Below, piece after piece: positions 16,371 to 23,275 of a stretch of DNA of 32,038 nucleotides. The notes below the pieces were generated by a model, which was not told the origin of the DNA, did not search any database, and saw only the letters and a program-made list of their open reading frames with translations. The stretch is from Clostridiales bacterium. Lineage in GTDB: Bacteria; Bacillota_A; Clostridia; Oscillospirales; Oscillospiraceae. Made by a program: the position numbers and the translations under genes. The stretch spans positions 1 through 32,038 of the forward strand of contig DXTB01000012.1 of NCBI GenBank assembly GCA_019410105.1, given 5' to 3'. Each line of letters begins with the position of its first letter. Position 1 is the stretch's first letter.

Positions 16371-16757
16371 TTACAGCAGTCCCGTCACAGTGTCCAGCAC
16401 CGCCCGCAGCAGCGGAAGGGCCACGCACAGGGCCACGGCGGCCCCCGCGGTCTCCACGAAGGCCGCGATGCCGCTCTCCTTCGCGTCCCGGCACACCTCG
16501 GCGGAAATGTGGGTCAGGATTGCAATACCCACGGTCTTGAGCACCGGCGCCAGCACTGCCGGCGACAGGCCGGCGGCCTCGCCCAGCTCGTCCATCAGGG
16601 CGCGCACGCTCTCCACCGCCCCCAGGGCCATGGTCAGAACCAGCGCTCCGGCGGCCAGAGAGAGAACCAGACCCACCTCCTGCGCCCGCTGCTTCACCAC
16701 CACGGCGCACACAGCGGCGGCTACGGCGGCGGCGGCAATCTTCAGAATATCCTCCAT
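16371..16757 (-). CDS. spoIIIAD: Stage III sporulation protein AD
   Basis: A 128-residue integral membrane protein with four hydrophobic segments. Landmarks are ILKIAAAAVAAAVCAVVVK at the N-terminus, VLKTVGIAILTHISAEVCRDAKESGIAAFVETAGAAVALCVALPLL in the second half. The latter block is highly conserved in SpoIIIAD and distantly related to SpoIIIAC. It starts 3 bp after the spoIIIAC stop. Confidence 0.94.
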   Translation of the reverse strand: MEDILKIAAAAVAAAVCAVVVKQRAQEVGLVLSLAAGALVLTMALGAVESVRALMDELGEAAGLSPAVLAPVLKTVGIAILTHISAEVCRDAKESGIAAFVETAGAAVALCVALPLLRAVLDTVTGLL

Positions 16758-16760
16758 GGT

Positions 16761-16955
16761 TCACAGCCCGAACAGGTTTTTAACCAGTTCAAACAGGCCG
16801 CTGATCTGCTGCACCACCATCATTAGTACCACTACCAGCCCGGCCAGGGTGGTCATGGTGGCCTGTTCATCCCGCCCCGAGCGGGAGAGCACCTGATTGA
16901 GCACCGAGACCAGAATCCCAATGGCCGCAATCTTGAAAATCAAATCCACATCCAT
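16761..16955 (-). CDS. spoIIIAC: Stage III sporulation protein AC
   Basis: A 64-residue membrane protein with two hydrophobic helices: LIFKIAAIGILVSVLNQVL, a short charged turn (SRSGRDEQ), and TTLAGLVVVLMMVVQQISGLFELV. This is the classic SpoIIIAC form. I chose ATG 16955 (MDVDLIF); the longer open frame upstream is an overlap with spoIIIAB in another frame. The start is 13 bp after spoIIIAB. Confidence 0.94.
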   Translation of the reverse strand: MDVDLIFKIAAIGILVSVLNQVLSRSGRDEQATMTTLAGLVVVLMMVVQQISGLFELVKNLFGL

Positions 16956-16968
16956 ATCGCACGCTCCC

Positions 16969-17481
16969 TCACAGCAGCAGGATAACCAGGAATGCCCCGG
17001 CCGTGATACCGAGCACCTGGTACATCCTCCCTTGTTTTTCCCGGGCCTCCCGGGCCTGCTCCAGCGCCCGGGACAGCTCCGCACGGGTGTGGGCGAGTGC
17101 TTCCCGCTGCCCGTCCCCGTCATAGCGGCCCAGCACCTCCCCCAGCTCCTCCAGGGCCAGCCGCCCCGGACCGTCCAGCCCCAGGGGCACCTGCTCCAGG
17201 GCCTCCCGCCACAGCTCCGCCATGGACCGCTCTCCCAGCTCGTCCAGCAGGGTCCGGCAGCGGGCAAACAGCGTGCACACCGGCGGAGGGCTCTCCGCCG
17301 CGGCGCGCTCCAGCAGCTCCGGCATGGGCGTCAGGCGGAAGGCAATCTCCCGCTCCATCCCCTCCAGCGCCCCCAGCAGAGCCCGAAGCACCGCCACCCG
17401 GCGGGAGAGCTGGGCGGCGGCGGAGCAGCCCAGCGCCCCCGCCCCGCCGGCCAGCAGCAGCGCCCCGATCAGCTTCAGCAT
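16969..17481 (-). CDS. spoIIIAB: Stage III sporulation protein AB
   Basis: A 170-residue protein with hydrophobic helices at both ends (LIGALLLAGGAGALGCSAA and VLGITAGAFLVILLL). The mainly helical middle contains LGALEGMEREIAFRLTPMPELLER, conserved in SpoIIIAB. Its fold resembles type II secretion GspF domains. The start is ATG 17481, which overlaps the spoIIIAA stop by 7 nt; the longer open frame is inside spoIIIAA and rejected. Confidence 0.93.
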   Translation of the reverse strand: MLKLIGALLLAGGAGALGCSAAAQLSRRVAVLRALLGALEGMEREIAFRLTPMPELLERAAAESPPPVCTLFARCRTLLDELGERSMAELWREALEQVPLGLDGPGRLALEELGEVLGRYDGDGQREALAHTRAELSRALEQAREAREKQGRMYQVLGITAGAFLVILLL

Positions 17482-18392
17482 AGCTCCACCACCTGGTAGC
17501 GCCGTTCCCTCCCCGCCCGCTCGATGATCGCCAGCCGCCGGAACAGCCCCTCGTCCAGCAGGCGGCGGTACAGGGGACGGGCCTTCAGCTCCTCCAGACT
17601 CCCCGCATGGGCGGTACACAGCAGCGACACGCCGCAATTGGCCGCCATCTCCAGCGCCGCAGCGTCCTCCGGCGCGGTGATCTCATCCGCCGCCAGCACT
17701 TGGGGGTTCATTCCCCGCAGGAGCATCAGCAGGGCCGGCCCCTTGGGGCAGCCGTCCAGCACGTCGGTCTGCCGCCCGATGGAGAACTGCGGCTCCCCCT
17801 GATACATGGCGGCCAGCTCACCCCGCTCGTCCGCCACCCCCACACGGAGGGCGGGGCCGCCCTCCCCGTCGGAGACGGCACGGATCAGATCCCGCAGCAG
17901 GGTGGTCTTTCCGCCTCCCGGTGGCGAGAGGAGCAGTGTGCTCTGGAGCACGCCCCCACTCCACAGCCTGTCCAGGACCGCCGCGGAGAGCCCCGGCACC
18001 TCCCGGGCCACCCGGATGGCCAGCGAGGAGAGCTGCCGCAGATTTCGCACCTCCCCATCCCGCACCACGCCGCTTCCACAGATGCCGATGCGGTGCCCGC
18101 CGCGTACGGTAAAAAAGCCGTTGCGCACCCGTTCCAGCGCCGTATGGGTGGAGGCCTGAGTGGCAATCTCCAGCACCAGGCTCAGATCCATGGAACGCAC
18201 CGGCGCCTCCGCACCAGGAACCGTCCGCTCACCCTCCGGGCAGACCAGAGTCAGTGGACGCCCCGCCCGCAGGCGGAGCTCCTCCACCCGGGCCTGGCTT
18301 GTCCCATCCAGCCGTTCCACCGGCCGCCTGAGATGGGGCGGCAGCAGAGCCGCCGCCTGGCGGAACCGGACTGCATTTCGTTCTTCCGACAT
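17475..18392 (-). CDS. spoIIIAA: Stage III sporulation protein AA (secretion-type ATPase)
   Basis: Mother-cell ATPase of the SpoIIIA complex, related to type II/IV secretion ATPases. The 305-residue protein has the Walker A motif SPPGGGKTTLL (about residue 160). Walker B is QVLAADEIT, and the upstream HRIGICGSGV and TVRGGHRIG region is typical. I used ATG 18392 (MSEERNAV) because AAGGA and GAGGGT lie close upstream; another in-frame start 10 codons earlier would overlap the likely promoter. It is the first gene of an eight-gene operon, with a candidate sigma-E promoter at 18423-18452. Confidence 0.94.
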   Translation of the reverse strand: MSEERNAVRFRQAAALLPPHLRRPVERLDGTSQARVEELRLRAGRPLTLVCPEGERTVPGAEAPVRSMDLSLVLEIATQASTHTALERVRNGFFTVRGGHRIGICGSGVVRDGEVRNLRQLSSLAIRVAREVPGLSAAVLDRLWSGGVLQSTLLLSPPGGGKTTLLRDLIRAVSDGEGGPALRVGVADERGELAAMYQGEPQFSIGRQTDVLDGCPKGPALLMLLRGMNPQVLAADEITAPEDAAALEMAANCGVSLLCTAHAGSLEELKARPLYRRLLDEGLFRRLAIIERAGRERRYQVVELC

Positions 18393-18422
18393 ACCCTCAC
18401 GTCCTTCTTTTGTACTTGACAC

Positions 18423-18452
18423 ATCCTATGAACGCCTGTCCCCGTTTATGCC
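18423..18452 (-). promoter_or_regulatory. Candidate sigma-E promoter of spoIIIA operon
   Basis: On the minus strand GGCATAAA (18445-18452) and CATAGGAT (18423-18430) are separated by 14 bp. Both resemble the Bacillus sigma-E consensus (GKCATATT and CATACAMT; each 6 of 8), and spoIIIA is a known sigma-E operon in B. subtilis. It lies about 31 bp before the chosen start codon. Confidence 0.55.
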
Positions 18453-18575
18453 CCTTCTATTTATATTCACTATTCCTATCTATTTTGTATATTTTCCATA
18501 GATTGGCGGTCATAATTTTGTCGGAATCACCGCTTGCACAGTTCTCCCCGGATATGGTACCCTATGGACGAACTC

Positions 18576-18595
18576 AGTTTGTTATTGCTAACCAC
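18576..18595 (+). promoter_or_regulatory. Putative iron-repressor operator, copy 1
   Basis: AGTTTGTTATTGCTAACCAC matches the element at 18681-18700 in 16 of 20 positions. The core resembles a dyad of the TTWG-N6-CTAA form. It lies 128-147 bp before the first siderophore gene start. Confidence 0.4.
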
Positions 18596-18680
18596 TTTAC
18601 TGAGTCCCGAGCGACGCGCAATGTGATGCGGCATGTAAGTCCAGTTTGCTCACAAGGTGCGCTGTCTTTTTTTGCCCAAA

Positions 18681-18700
18681 AGTTAGTTATAGCTAATTAC
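18681..18700 (+). promoter_or_regulatory. Putative iron-repressor operator, copy 2
   Basis: AGTTAGTTATAGCTAATTAC holds a near-perfect palindrome TTAGTTATAGCTAA (18683-18696), differing from its complement only at two symmetric positions. It lies just upstream of the ribosome site of the first siderophore gene, a normal place for a Fur- or DtxR-type operator. The regulator is not identifiable here. Confidence 0.45.
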
Positions 18701-18722
18701 AACCTTGAGAGGAGGACCTCCC

Positions 18723-19766
18723 ATCAAACGACATCTTTCCACCCTGCTCTTGGCACTGGCCCTTCTGGTGCTGTCGATCTGGTCACTGTTTCTCGGCGTG
18801 ATCGATATAAACCTGTCCGGGCTGCTGTCGGGAGAGCTCGAACAACTGGAGATTTTTCTGATCTCGCGTCTGCCCCGCCTGCTGGCGATCCTGTGTACCG
18901 GGGTCGGTATGAGTGTGGCCGGTCTGATCATGCAGCAGCTCTGCATGAACAAATTCGTCTCTCCCACCACCGGAGCCACCATCTCCTCGGCCCAGTTCGG
19001 CATTCTTCTGGCCCTCCTGTTCCTGCCAAACTCCACTCTGTGGGGACGGGCGCTTTTCTCCTTCGTCTTTGCCGTTCTGGGTACCTGGACCTTTGTCTGG
19101 TTCATTCAGCGCATCCAGTTCAAGGACGTGGTCATGGTTCCCCTGGTGGGCATCATGTTCGGCAATGTCATCGGCGGCCTCACCAACTATCTGGCCTACC
19201 AGTATGAGATGACTCAGGCCCTGTCCACCTGGACCGTGGGCCACTTCTCCATGGTGCTCCGCGGCCGGTATGAGCTGGTCTACCTGATCGTACCGCTGGT
19301 CACCCTGGCCTTTCTGTTTGCCAACCACTTCAATATTGTCGGTATGGGGAAGGACTTCTCCAAGAACCTGGGCGTGCCCTACAACTTGGTGCTGTTCCTC
19401 GGGCTGACCATCGCCGCGATGATCACCGCCAGCGTGGTTGTGGTCGTGGGCTCCATCTCCTACATCGGCCTGATCGTCCCCAATGTGGTGGCCATGTTCA
19501 AGGGGGACAAGATCCGCGGCACGCTGATGGACACGGCCCTGTTCGGCGCCGTCTTCGTGCTGGGGTGCGACATGATCGGCCGGGTGGTCATCGCCCCTTA
19601 CGAGCTCCCCATCGAGCTGATTGTGGGCATACTGGGCAGCCTTATCTTCGTGGTGCTGCTGCTCTACCGTCTCCGCCACGGCCGCAAGGCGATCCGTCTC
19701 ACGGGAGGCGGCGCCGGCTGCGGCTGCGCCCCGGCGGCCCATCTGGATGGAGGTGACGCCGCATGA
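18723..19766 (+). CDS. yclN: Iron-siderophore ABC transporter permease (YclN/CeuB-like), apparent AUC start
   Basis: FecCD-family permease, about 347 residues and many hydrophobic helices. Its sequence SRLPRLLAILCTGVGMSVAGLIMQQLCMNKFVSPTTGA closely follows B. subtilis YclN and Campylobacter CeuB. The only standard start is TTG 18705, which has no ribosome site and would place GGAGG inside the gene. GGAGG at 18711-18715 lies exactly 7 nt before an ATC at 18723, giving a family-like N-terminus (M/I-KRHLSTLLL), so I place the start there. It overlaps the next gene by 4 nt (ATGA) and forms the importer channel with it. Confidence 0.88.
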   Translation: MKRHLSTLLLALALLVLSIWSLFLGVIDINLSGLLSGELEQLEIFLISRLPRLLAILCTGVGMSVAGLIMQQLCMNKFVSPTTGATISSAQFGILLALLFLPNSTLWGRALFSFVFAVLGTWTFVWFIQRIQFKDVVMVPLVGIMFGNVIGGLTNYLAYQYEMTQALSTWTVGHFSMVLRGRYELVYLIVPLVTLAFLFANHFNIVGMGKDFSKNLGVPYNLVLFLGLTIAAMITASVVVVVGSISYIGLIVPNVVAMFKGDKIRGTLMDTALFGAVFVLGCDMIGRVVIAPYELPIELIVGILGSLIFVVLLLYRLRHGRKAIRLTGGGAGCGCAPAAHLDGGDAA

Positions 19767-20761
19767 ACCGGACAAGCACAGCCCTTCCCTCCGCCTCCTA
19801 CCGGGCAAACGTCCGCAAGGTGACTCTGCTGGCCCTGCTGGTTCTGCTGGCCGCGGTGTGCTACATGGTTGTGGCGGTCAACTTCGGCAGCCAGCAGTTG
19901 ATGCTCTACTCCATGAAAATCCGCACCCCCAAGCTGGTAGTCATGCTCATCACCGCCTTTGCCATCGGCGGCGCCTCCATCGTGTTCCAATCCATCATCA
20001 ACAATACCATCGTCACCCCCTGCCTGCTGGGTATGAACTCCCTCTACACCCTGATTCACACGGCGGTGGTCTTTTTCGCCGGCTCGGGCAGCCTTCTGGC
20101 CCGCAGCGCGAACCTGTCCTTCGCGGCGGATGTGATCCTGATGGGCATTGTGGCCACCATTATCTACAGCTATCTCTTTCAAAAAACGAACCACAATGTA
20201 CTCTATGTCCTGCTCATCGGCACCGTGCTCTCCTCCTTTTTCTCCAGCATCCAGACCACGCTGACCCGGGTGATGGACCCCAATGAGTACGACAGCCTGC
20301 TCTCCACCCTGGTGGCGGACTTTGAAAACATCAACTCCGAGATCATCGTCTTCGCCCTGGTGCTGCTGGCGGGGCTGATCTTCGTCCTGCGGCGGGATCT
20401 GGCCCTGCTGGATGTGCTCACCCTGGGCAAGCACCAGGCCATCAATCTGGGAGTGGACTACGACCGGAGCATCCGCCGCCTGCTGCTGGGCGTCACCCTG
20501 TGCATCGCGGTGGCCACTGCCATGGTGGGCCCCATCTCTTTCCTCGGCCTGATTATCGCCAACATCGCCCGTCAGCTCTTCAAGACCTACCGCCACACCT
20601 ATTTGATTCTGGGCTCCGCCCTGGTGGGCATGGTGGTGCTGGTGGCGGGACAGCTTGTGGTGGAGCGTATCTACCACTACGCGGTGCCCATCAGCGTGTT
20701 CATCACCGTGGGCGGCGGCGTCTACTTTCTCTATCTTCTTTTGTCCAACAGGAGGGTGTAA
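19763..20761 (+). CDS. yclO: Iron-siderophore ABC transporter permease (YclO/CeuC-like)
   Basis: The second FecCD-family permease, 332 residues with about nine or more membrane helices. Key segments are IRTPKLVVMLITAFAIGGASIVFQSIINNTIVTPCLLGMNSLY and AMVGPISFLGLIIANIARQLF, the latter being the family's ATPase-coupling region. It differs from its partner, consistent with a heterodimeric channel as in YclNO and CeuBC. The ATG at 19763 overlaps the previous stop; the ATPase gene begins 4 nt after this gene. Confidence 0.9.
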   Translation: MNRTSTALPSASYRANVRKVTLLALLVLLAAVCYMVVAVNFGSQQLMLYSMKIRTPKLVVMLITAFAIGGASIVFQSIINNTIVTPCLLGMNSLYTLIHTAVVFFAGSGSLLARSANLSFAADVILMGIVATIIYSYLFQKTNHNVLYVLLIGTVLSSFFSSIQTTLTRVMDPNEYDSLLSTLVADFENINSEIIVFALVLLAGLIFVLRRDLALLDVLTLGKHQAINLGVDYDRSIRRLLLGVTLCIAVATAMVGPISFLGLIIANIARQLFKTYRHTYLILGSALVGMVVLVAGQLVVERIYHYAVPISVFITVGGGVYFLYLLLSNRRV

Positions 20762-20764
20762 CCC

Positions 20765-21517
20765 ATGCGTGTCAAGGATCTGACCAAACAGTACGACGGC
20801 AAGACGGTGGTGGACTCCGTCAGCTTTGAAATCCCGAAAGGCAAGGTCATCTCCATGATCGGCCCCAACGGCGCGGGCAAGTCCACGGTGCTCAACATCA
20901 TCTCCCGCCTGATCGCCCGGGACAGCGGCCTGGTGGACTTCGACGGCCGGGACATCGGCAAGTGGAAGAGCAAGGAGCTGGCCAAGCGGCTGGCCATCCT
21001 CACCCAGAGCAACAACATACAGATGAAGCTCACGGTTCGGGAGCTGGTGACCTTCGGCCGCTTCCCCTACTCAGGCAGCCATCTGAACGAGGAGGATCAG
21101 CGCATCATCGACAAGGCCATCGCCTACATGGAGCTGGAGCCCTTTCAGGACCGGTTCATTGACGAGCTCTCCGGCGGCCAGCGCCAGCGGGCCTATATCG
21201 CCATGGTCATCGCCCAGGACACCGAGTTCATCCTTCTGGACGAGCCCACCAACAACCTGGACATCTATCACGCCACCAACATGATGAAAATCGTCCGCCG
21301 CCTCTGCGATGAGCTGGGAAAGACGGTGATTCTGGTCCTCCATGAGATCAACTACGCGGCCTTCTATTCCGACTACATCTGCGCGTTCAAGGACGGAAGG
21401 ATCGCCAAATTCGGAACCGTAGAGGAGGTGATGACCAAGGAAACGCTGTCGCAGATCTATCAGGTGGACTTTGAAATCATGGAGATCGAGGGTCGCCCCC
21501 TGTCCATCTACTATTGA
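20765..21517 (+). CDS. yclP: Iron-siderophore ABC transporter ATP-binding protein (YclP/CeuD-like)
   Basis: Cytoplasmic ATPase that powers the importer, 250 residues. Walker A is GPNGAGKST (residues 33-41), the Q-loop is in LTQSNNIQMKLTV, and the ABC signature is ELSGGQRQR. Walker B is FILLDEPTNNLD and the H-loop is VLHEINYAA. The whole sequence resembles YclP, the ATPase of the petrobactin-type importer. AGGAGG precedes the ATG, straddling the yclO stop. Confidence 0.93.
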   Translation: MRVKDLTKQYDGKTVVDSVSFEIPKGKVISMIGPNGAGKSTVLNIISRLIARDSGLVDFDGRDIGKWKSKELAKRLAILTQSNNIQMKLTVRELVTFGRFPYSGSHLNEEDQRIIDKAIAYMELEPFQDRFIDELSGGQRQRAYIAMVIAQDTEFILLDEPTNNLDIYHATNMMKIVRRLCDELGKTVILVLHEINYAAFYSDYICAFKDGRIAKFGTVEEVMTKETLSQIYQVDFEIMEIEGRPLSIYY

Positions 21518-21567
21518 CCCTGCCGCTCAAACAACCGCGAACATTCGCTTAGAAATGGAGAACACAC

Positions 21568-22593
21568 ATGAAAAAAGGAATCTCTCTTGCACTCGCCCTG
21601 GCCCTCGCACTGGGCCTGACCGCCTGCTCCACCGGTGGAGACGACACCCGGTCCACCGGCAGCCCCTCCCCCGCCGTGGAGAGCCCTGCGGCCGGCACCG
21701 AGGCTCCCTCCGCCCCCGAAACCGTCACCATCACCTCCCTGAACGCCGACAAGGAGGCCGTGGAGCTGGAGGTCCCCTACGATCCTCAGCGCATCGCCAT
21801 TCTGGACATGGCCTCCCTGGATATTCTGGATGCCCTGGGCGTGGCCGGGGGCCGCGTTGTCGGCTCCGCCGACACCTCCCTGGACTACCTCCAGAGCTAT
21901 GTGACCGATGAGAACGTGGCCAATCTGGGCACCATCAAAACCGCCGATCTGGAGGCGGTCATGGCCGCCCAGCCCGATGTGATCTTCATCGGCGGCCGCC
22001 TGGCCAAGTCCTACGACGCCCTGAGCGAGATCGCCCCCGTGGTCTACCTCGCCACCGACAGCGAGCTGGGCGTGGTGGAGAGCGTCCGCCAAAACGCCGC
22101 TACCATCGCCTCCATGTTTGGTCTGGAAGACAAGGTGGACGAGCTGATGGCCGGCTTTGACGCCCGCATCCAGACCCTGGCCGACTTCGCCGCGGACAAG
22201 ACCGCCGTTGTGGGTATGTGCACCAGCGGCGGCTTCAACGTGCTGGGCAACGACGGCCGCTGCTCCATCATCGGCCGGGAGATCGGCTTTGAGAACATCG
22301 GCGTGGATGCTGACATCGACACCTCCACCCACGGCAACGAGGCCTCCTTCGAGTTCGTTGTGGAGAAGAACCCCGACTACATCTTCGTCATGGACCGGGA
22401 CGCCGCTATTCAAACTGACGGCGCCCAGCTCGCCCAGGAAATCATGGAGAACGAGCTGGTCATGGGAACCGATGCCTACAAGAACGGCAATATCGTCTAT
22501 CTGGCCCACCCCGCCGTATGGTACACCGCCGAGGGCGGCATCACCGCTCTGGACATTATGCTCCAGGATCTGGAGAGCAAGCTGCTGGGCTGA
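21568..22593 (+). CDS. yclQ: Siderophore-binding lipoprotein (YclQ/CeuE-like)
   Basis: Extracytoplasmic substrate-binding protein of the importer, 341 residues. A lipoprotein signal peptide (MKKGISLALALALALGLTAC) places the lipobox cysteine at residue 20, followed by a Ser/Gly/Pro/Ala-rich linker of about 35 residues. The class III binding-protein fold begins at VELEVPYDPQRIAILDMASLDIL, with VFIGGR, NVLGNDGR and ENPDYIFVMDRD-like elements typical of YclQ/CeuE. Related proteins bind ferric catecholate siderophores (petrobactin, enterobactin fragments); the ligand here is unproven. Anchoring requires Lgt, encoded nearby. ATG 21568 follows GGAGA. Confidence 0.92.
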   Translation: MKKGISLALALALALGLTACSTGGDDTRSTGSPSPAVESPAAGTEAPSAPETVTITSLNADKEAVELEVPYDPQRIAILDMASLDILDALGVAGGRVVGSADTSLDYLQSYVTDENVANLGTIKTADLEAVMAAQPDVIFIGGRLAKSYDALSEIAPVVYLATDSELGVVESVRQNAATIASMFGLEDKVDELMAGFDARIQTLADFAADKTAVVGMCTSGGFNVLGNDGRCSIIGREIGFENIGVDADIDTSTHGNEASFEFVVEKNPDYIFVMDRDAAIQTDGAQLAQEIMENELVMGTDAYKNGNIVYLAHPAVWYTAEGGITALDIMLQDLESKLLG

Positions 22594-22607
22594 GCCCGGC
22601 AAACAAC

Positions 22608-22647
22608 AGGAAAGGGCGGGATACCCATGGGTATCCCGCCCTTTCCT
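22608..22647. terminator. Perfect 40-bp palindrome after the siderophore operon
   Basis: AGGAAAGGGCGGGATACCCA is followed directly by its exact reverse complement, a 40-bp perfect palindrome. It can fold as an 18-bp stem with a 4-nt loop on either strand. No T-run follows, so it could be a bidirectional terminator, an mRNA 3'-end stabiliser or a binding site. Confidence 0.6.
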
Positions 22648-22651
22648 CCTC

Positions 22652-22680
22652 TTCCACTCCTCGCCGTCCCGTGCTATAAT
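22652..22680 (+). promoter_or_regulatory. Candidate promoter of the ICMT-family gene
   Basis: A perfect TATAAT at 22675-22680 lies 29 bp before the chosen ATG. The -35 region 17 bp upstream reads TTCCAC, a weak match. Confidence 0.5.
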
Positions 22681-22709
22681 GGGTTATCATGACACAGGGA
22701 GGACATATC

Positions 22710-23228
22710 ATGGCGGCCGTTCTGCTGATTCCATTTCTAAGCCTGCGCTTCGGAGTGCTCTCCATGCTGGACAGCAGCGCACTCCGGCGGGCCGCCCACT
22801 TCCCCCCGTTCCGCGGGCCCGAAAAGCCTGCCTACTGGCTCTATCAGCTCTCCAGCGCCGCCCTGCTGCTGGGCCCCTTCTTCGCGTCGGTCCATACTGC
22901 GCCCGCCCCCCTCTTCTGGAGCGGAGCGGCCCTCTACGCATTCGGCCTGCTCCTTCTCCTGCTCTCCGTCATCGGCTTCGCGGCCCCCTCGGAGAGCGGC
23001 GTCCGCCAGAAGGGCGTCTACCGTATCTCCCGCAATCCCATGTATGTCTCCTATTTTTTCGTTTTTCTGGGCTGTGTCCTCCTCACCCAGTCGCTTCCGC
23101 TTCTGGCCGCCCTTCTCGTCTTTCAGCTCACCGCCCACACCGTCATCCGGGCCGAGGAGCGCTGGTGCCGCCAGACCTTCGGCGCGGCCTACGAGCGCTA
23201 CTGCGGCTCGGTCAGACGCTACCTATAA
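22710..23228 (+). CDS. Isoprenylcysteine carboxylmethyltransferase-like membrane protein
   Basis: A 172-residue polytopic membrane protein of the PEMT/ICMT family. The membrane helices include LLLGPFFASV and GLLLLLLSVIGFA. The C-terminal block GVYRISRNPMYVSYFFVFLG and VIRAEERWCRQTFGAAYERYCGSVRRYL is the usual methyltransferase core of bacterial members (NPMY, RAEE, Y..Y). The substrate is unknown. I chose ATG 22710 over ATG 22689 because GGGAGG (22697-22702) lies 7 nt upstream of it and inside the longer version. A possible promoter precedes it and a terminator follows, so it is probably monocistronic. Confidence 0.85.
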   Translation: MAAVLLIPFLSLRFGVLSMLDSSALRRAAHFPPFRGPEKPAYWLYQLSSAALLLGPFFASVHTAPAPLFWSGAALYAFGLLLLLLSVIGFAAPSESGVRQKGVYRISRNPMYVSYFFVFLGCVLLTQSLPLLAALLVFQLTAHTVIRAEERWCRQTFGAAYERYCGSVRRYL

Positions 23229-23275
23229 ATAACAGAGGCGGCGGACAGGATGTCCGTCGCCTCTGTTATTTTTTA
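23229..23275 (+). terminator. Bidirectional terminator between the ICMT-family gene and lgt
   Basis: AACAGAGGCGGCGGAC, a short loop, then GTCCGTCGCCTCTGTT (one G-U pair), followed by ATTTTTTAT. It is directly after the plus-strand stop codon and touches the lgt stop codon. Confidence 0.88.

Larger units (their letters stand above)
18393..18704. other. Divergent intergenic region, spoIIIAA / siderophore operon
   Basis: About 312 bp with no credible gene. It is AT-richer than its surroundings, especially 18450-18505. It holds the candidate sigma-E promoter for spoIIIAA on one strand and two related 20-bp dyad elements (18576-18595 and 18681-18700) for the plus-strand siderophore operon. I could not identify a convincing sigma-A promoter for that operon: TTGCAC at 18533 has no good -10. 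Confidence 0.6.

Noticed and set aside
16761..17267. Longer form of spoIIIAC with over 100 extra N-terminal residues
   Set aside because: The extension lies in spoIIIAB in another frame; the 64-residue form beginning MDVDLIF is the normal length.
18533..18564. TTGCAC...TACCCT as promoter of the siderophore operon
   Set aside because: The -10 candidate matches only 3 of 6 and the spacer is 18 bp; I could not choose a promoter for this operon.
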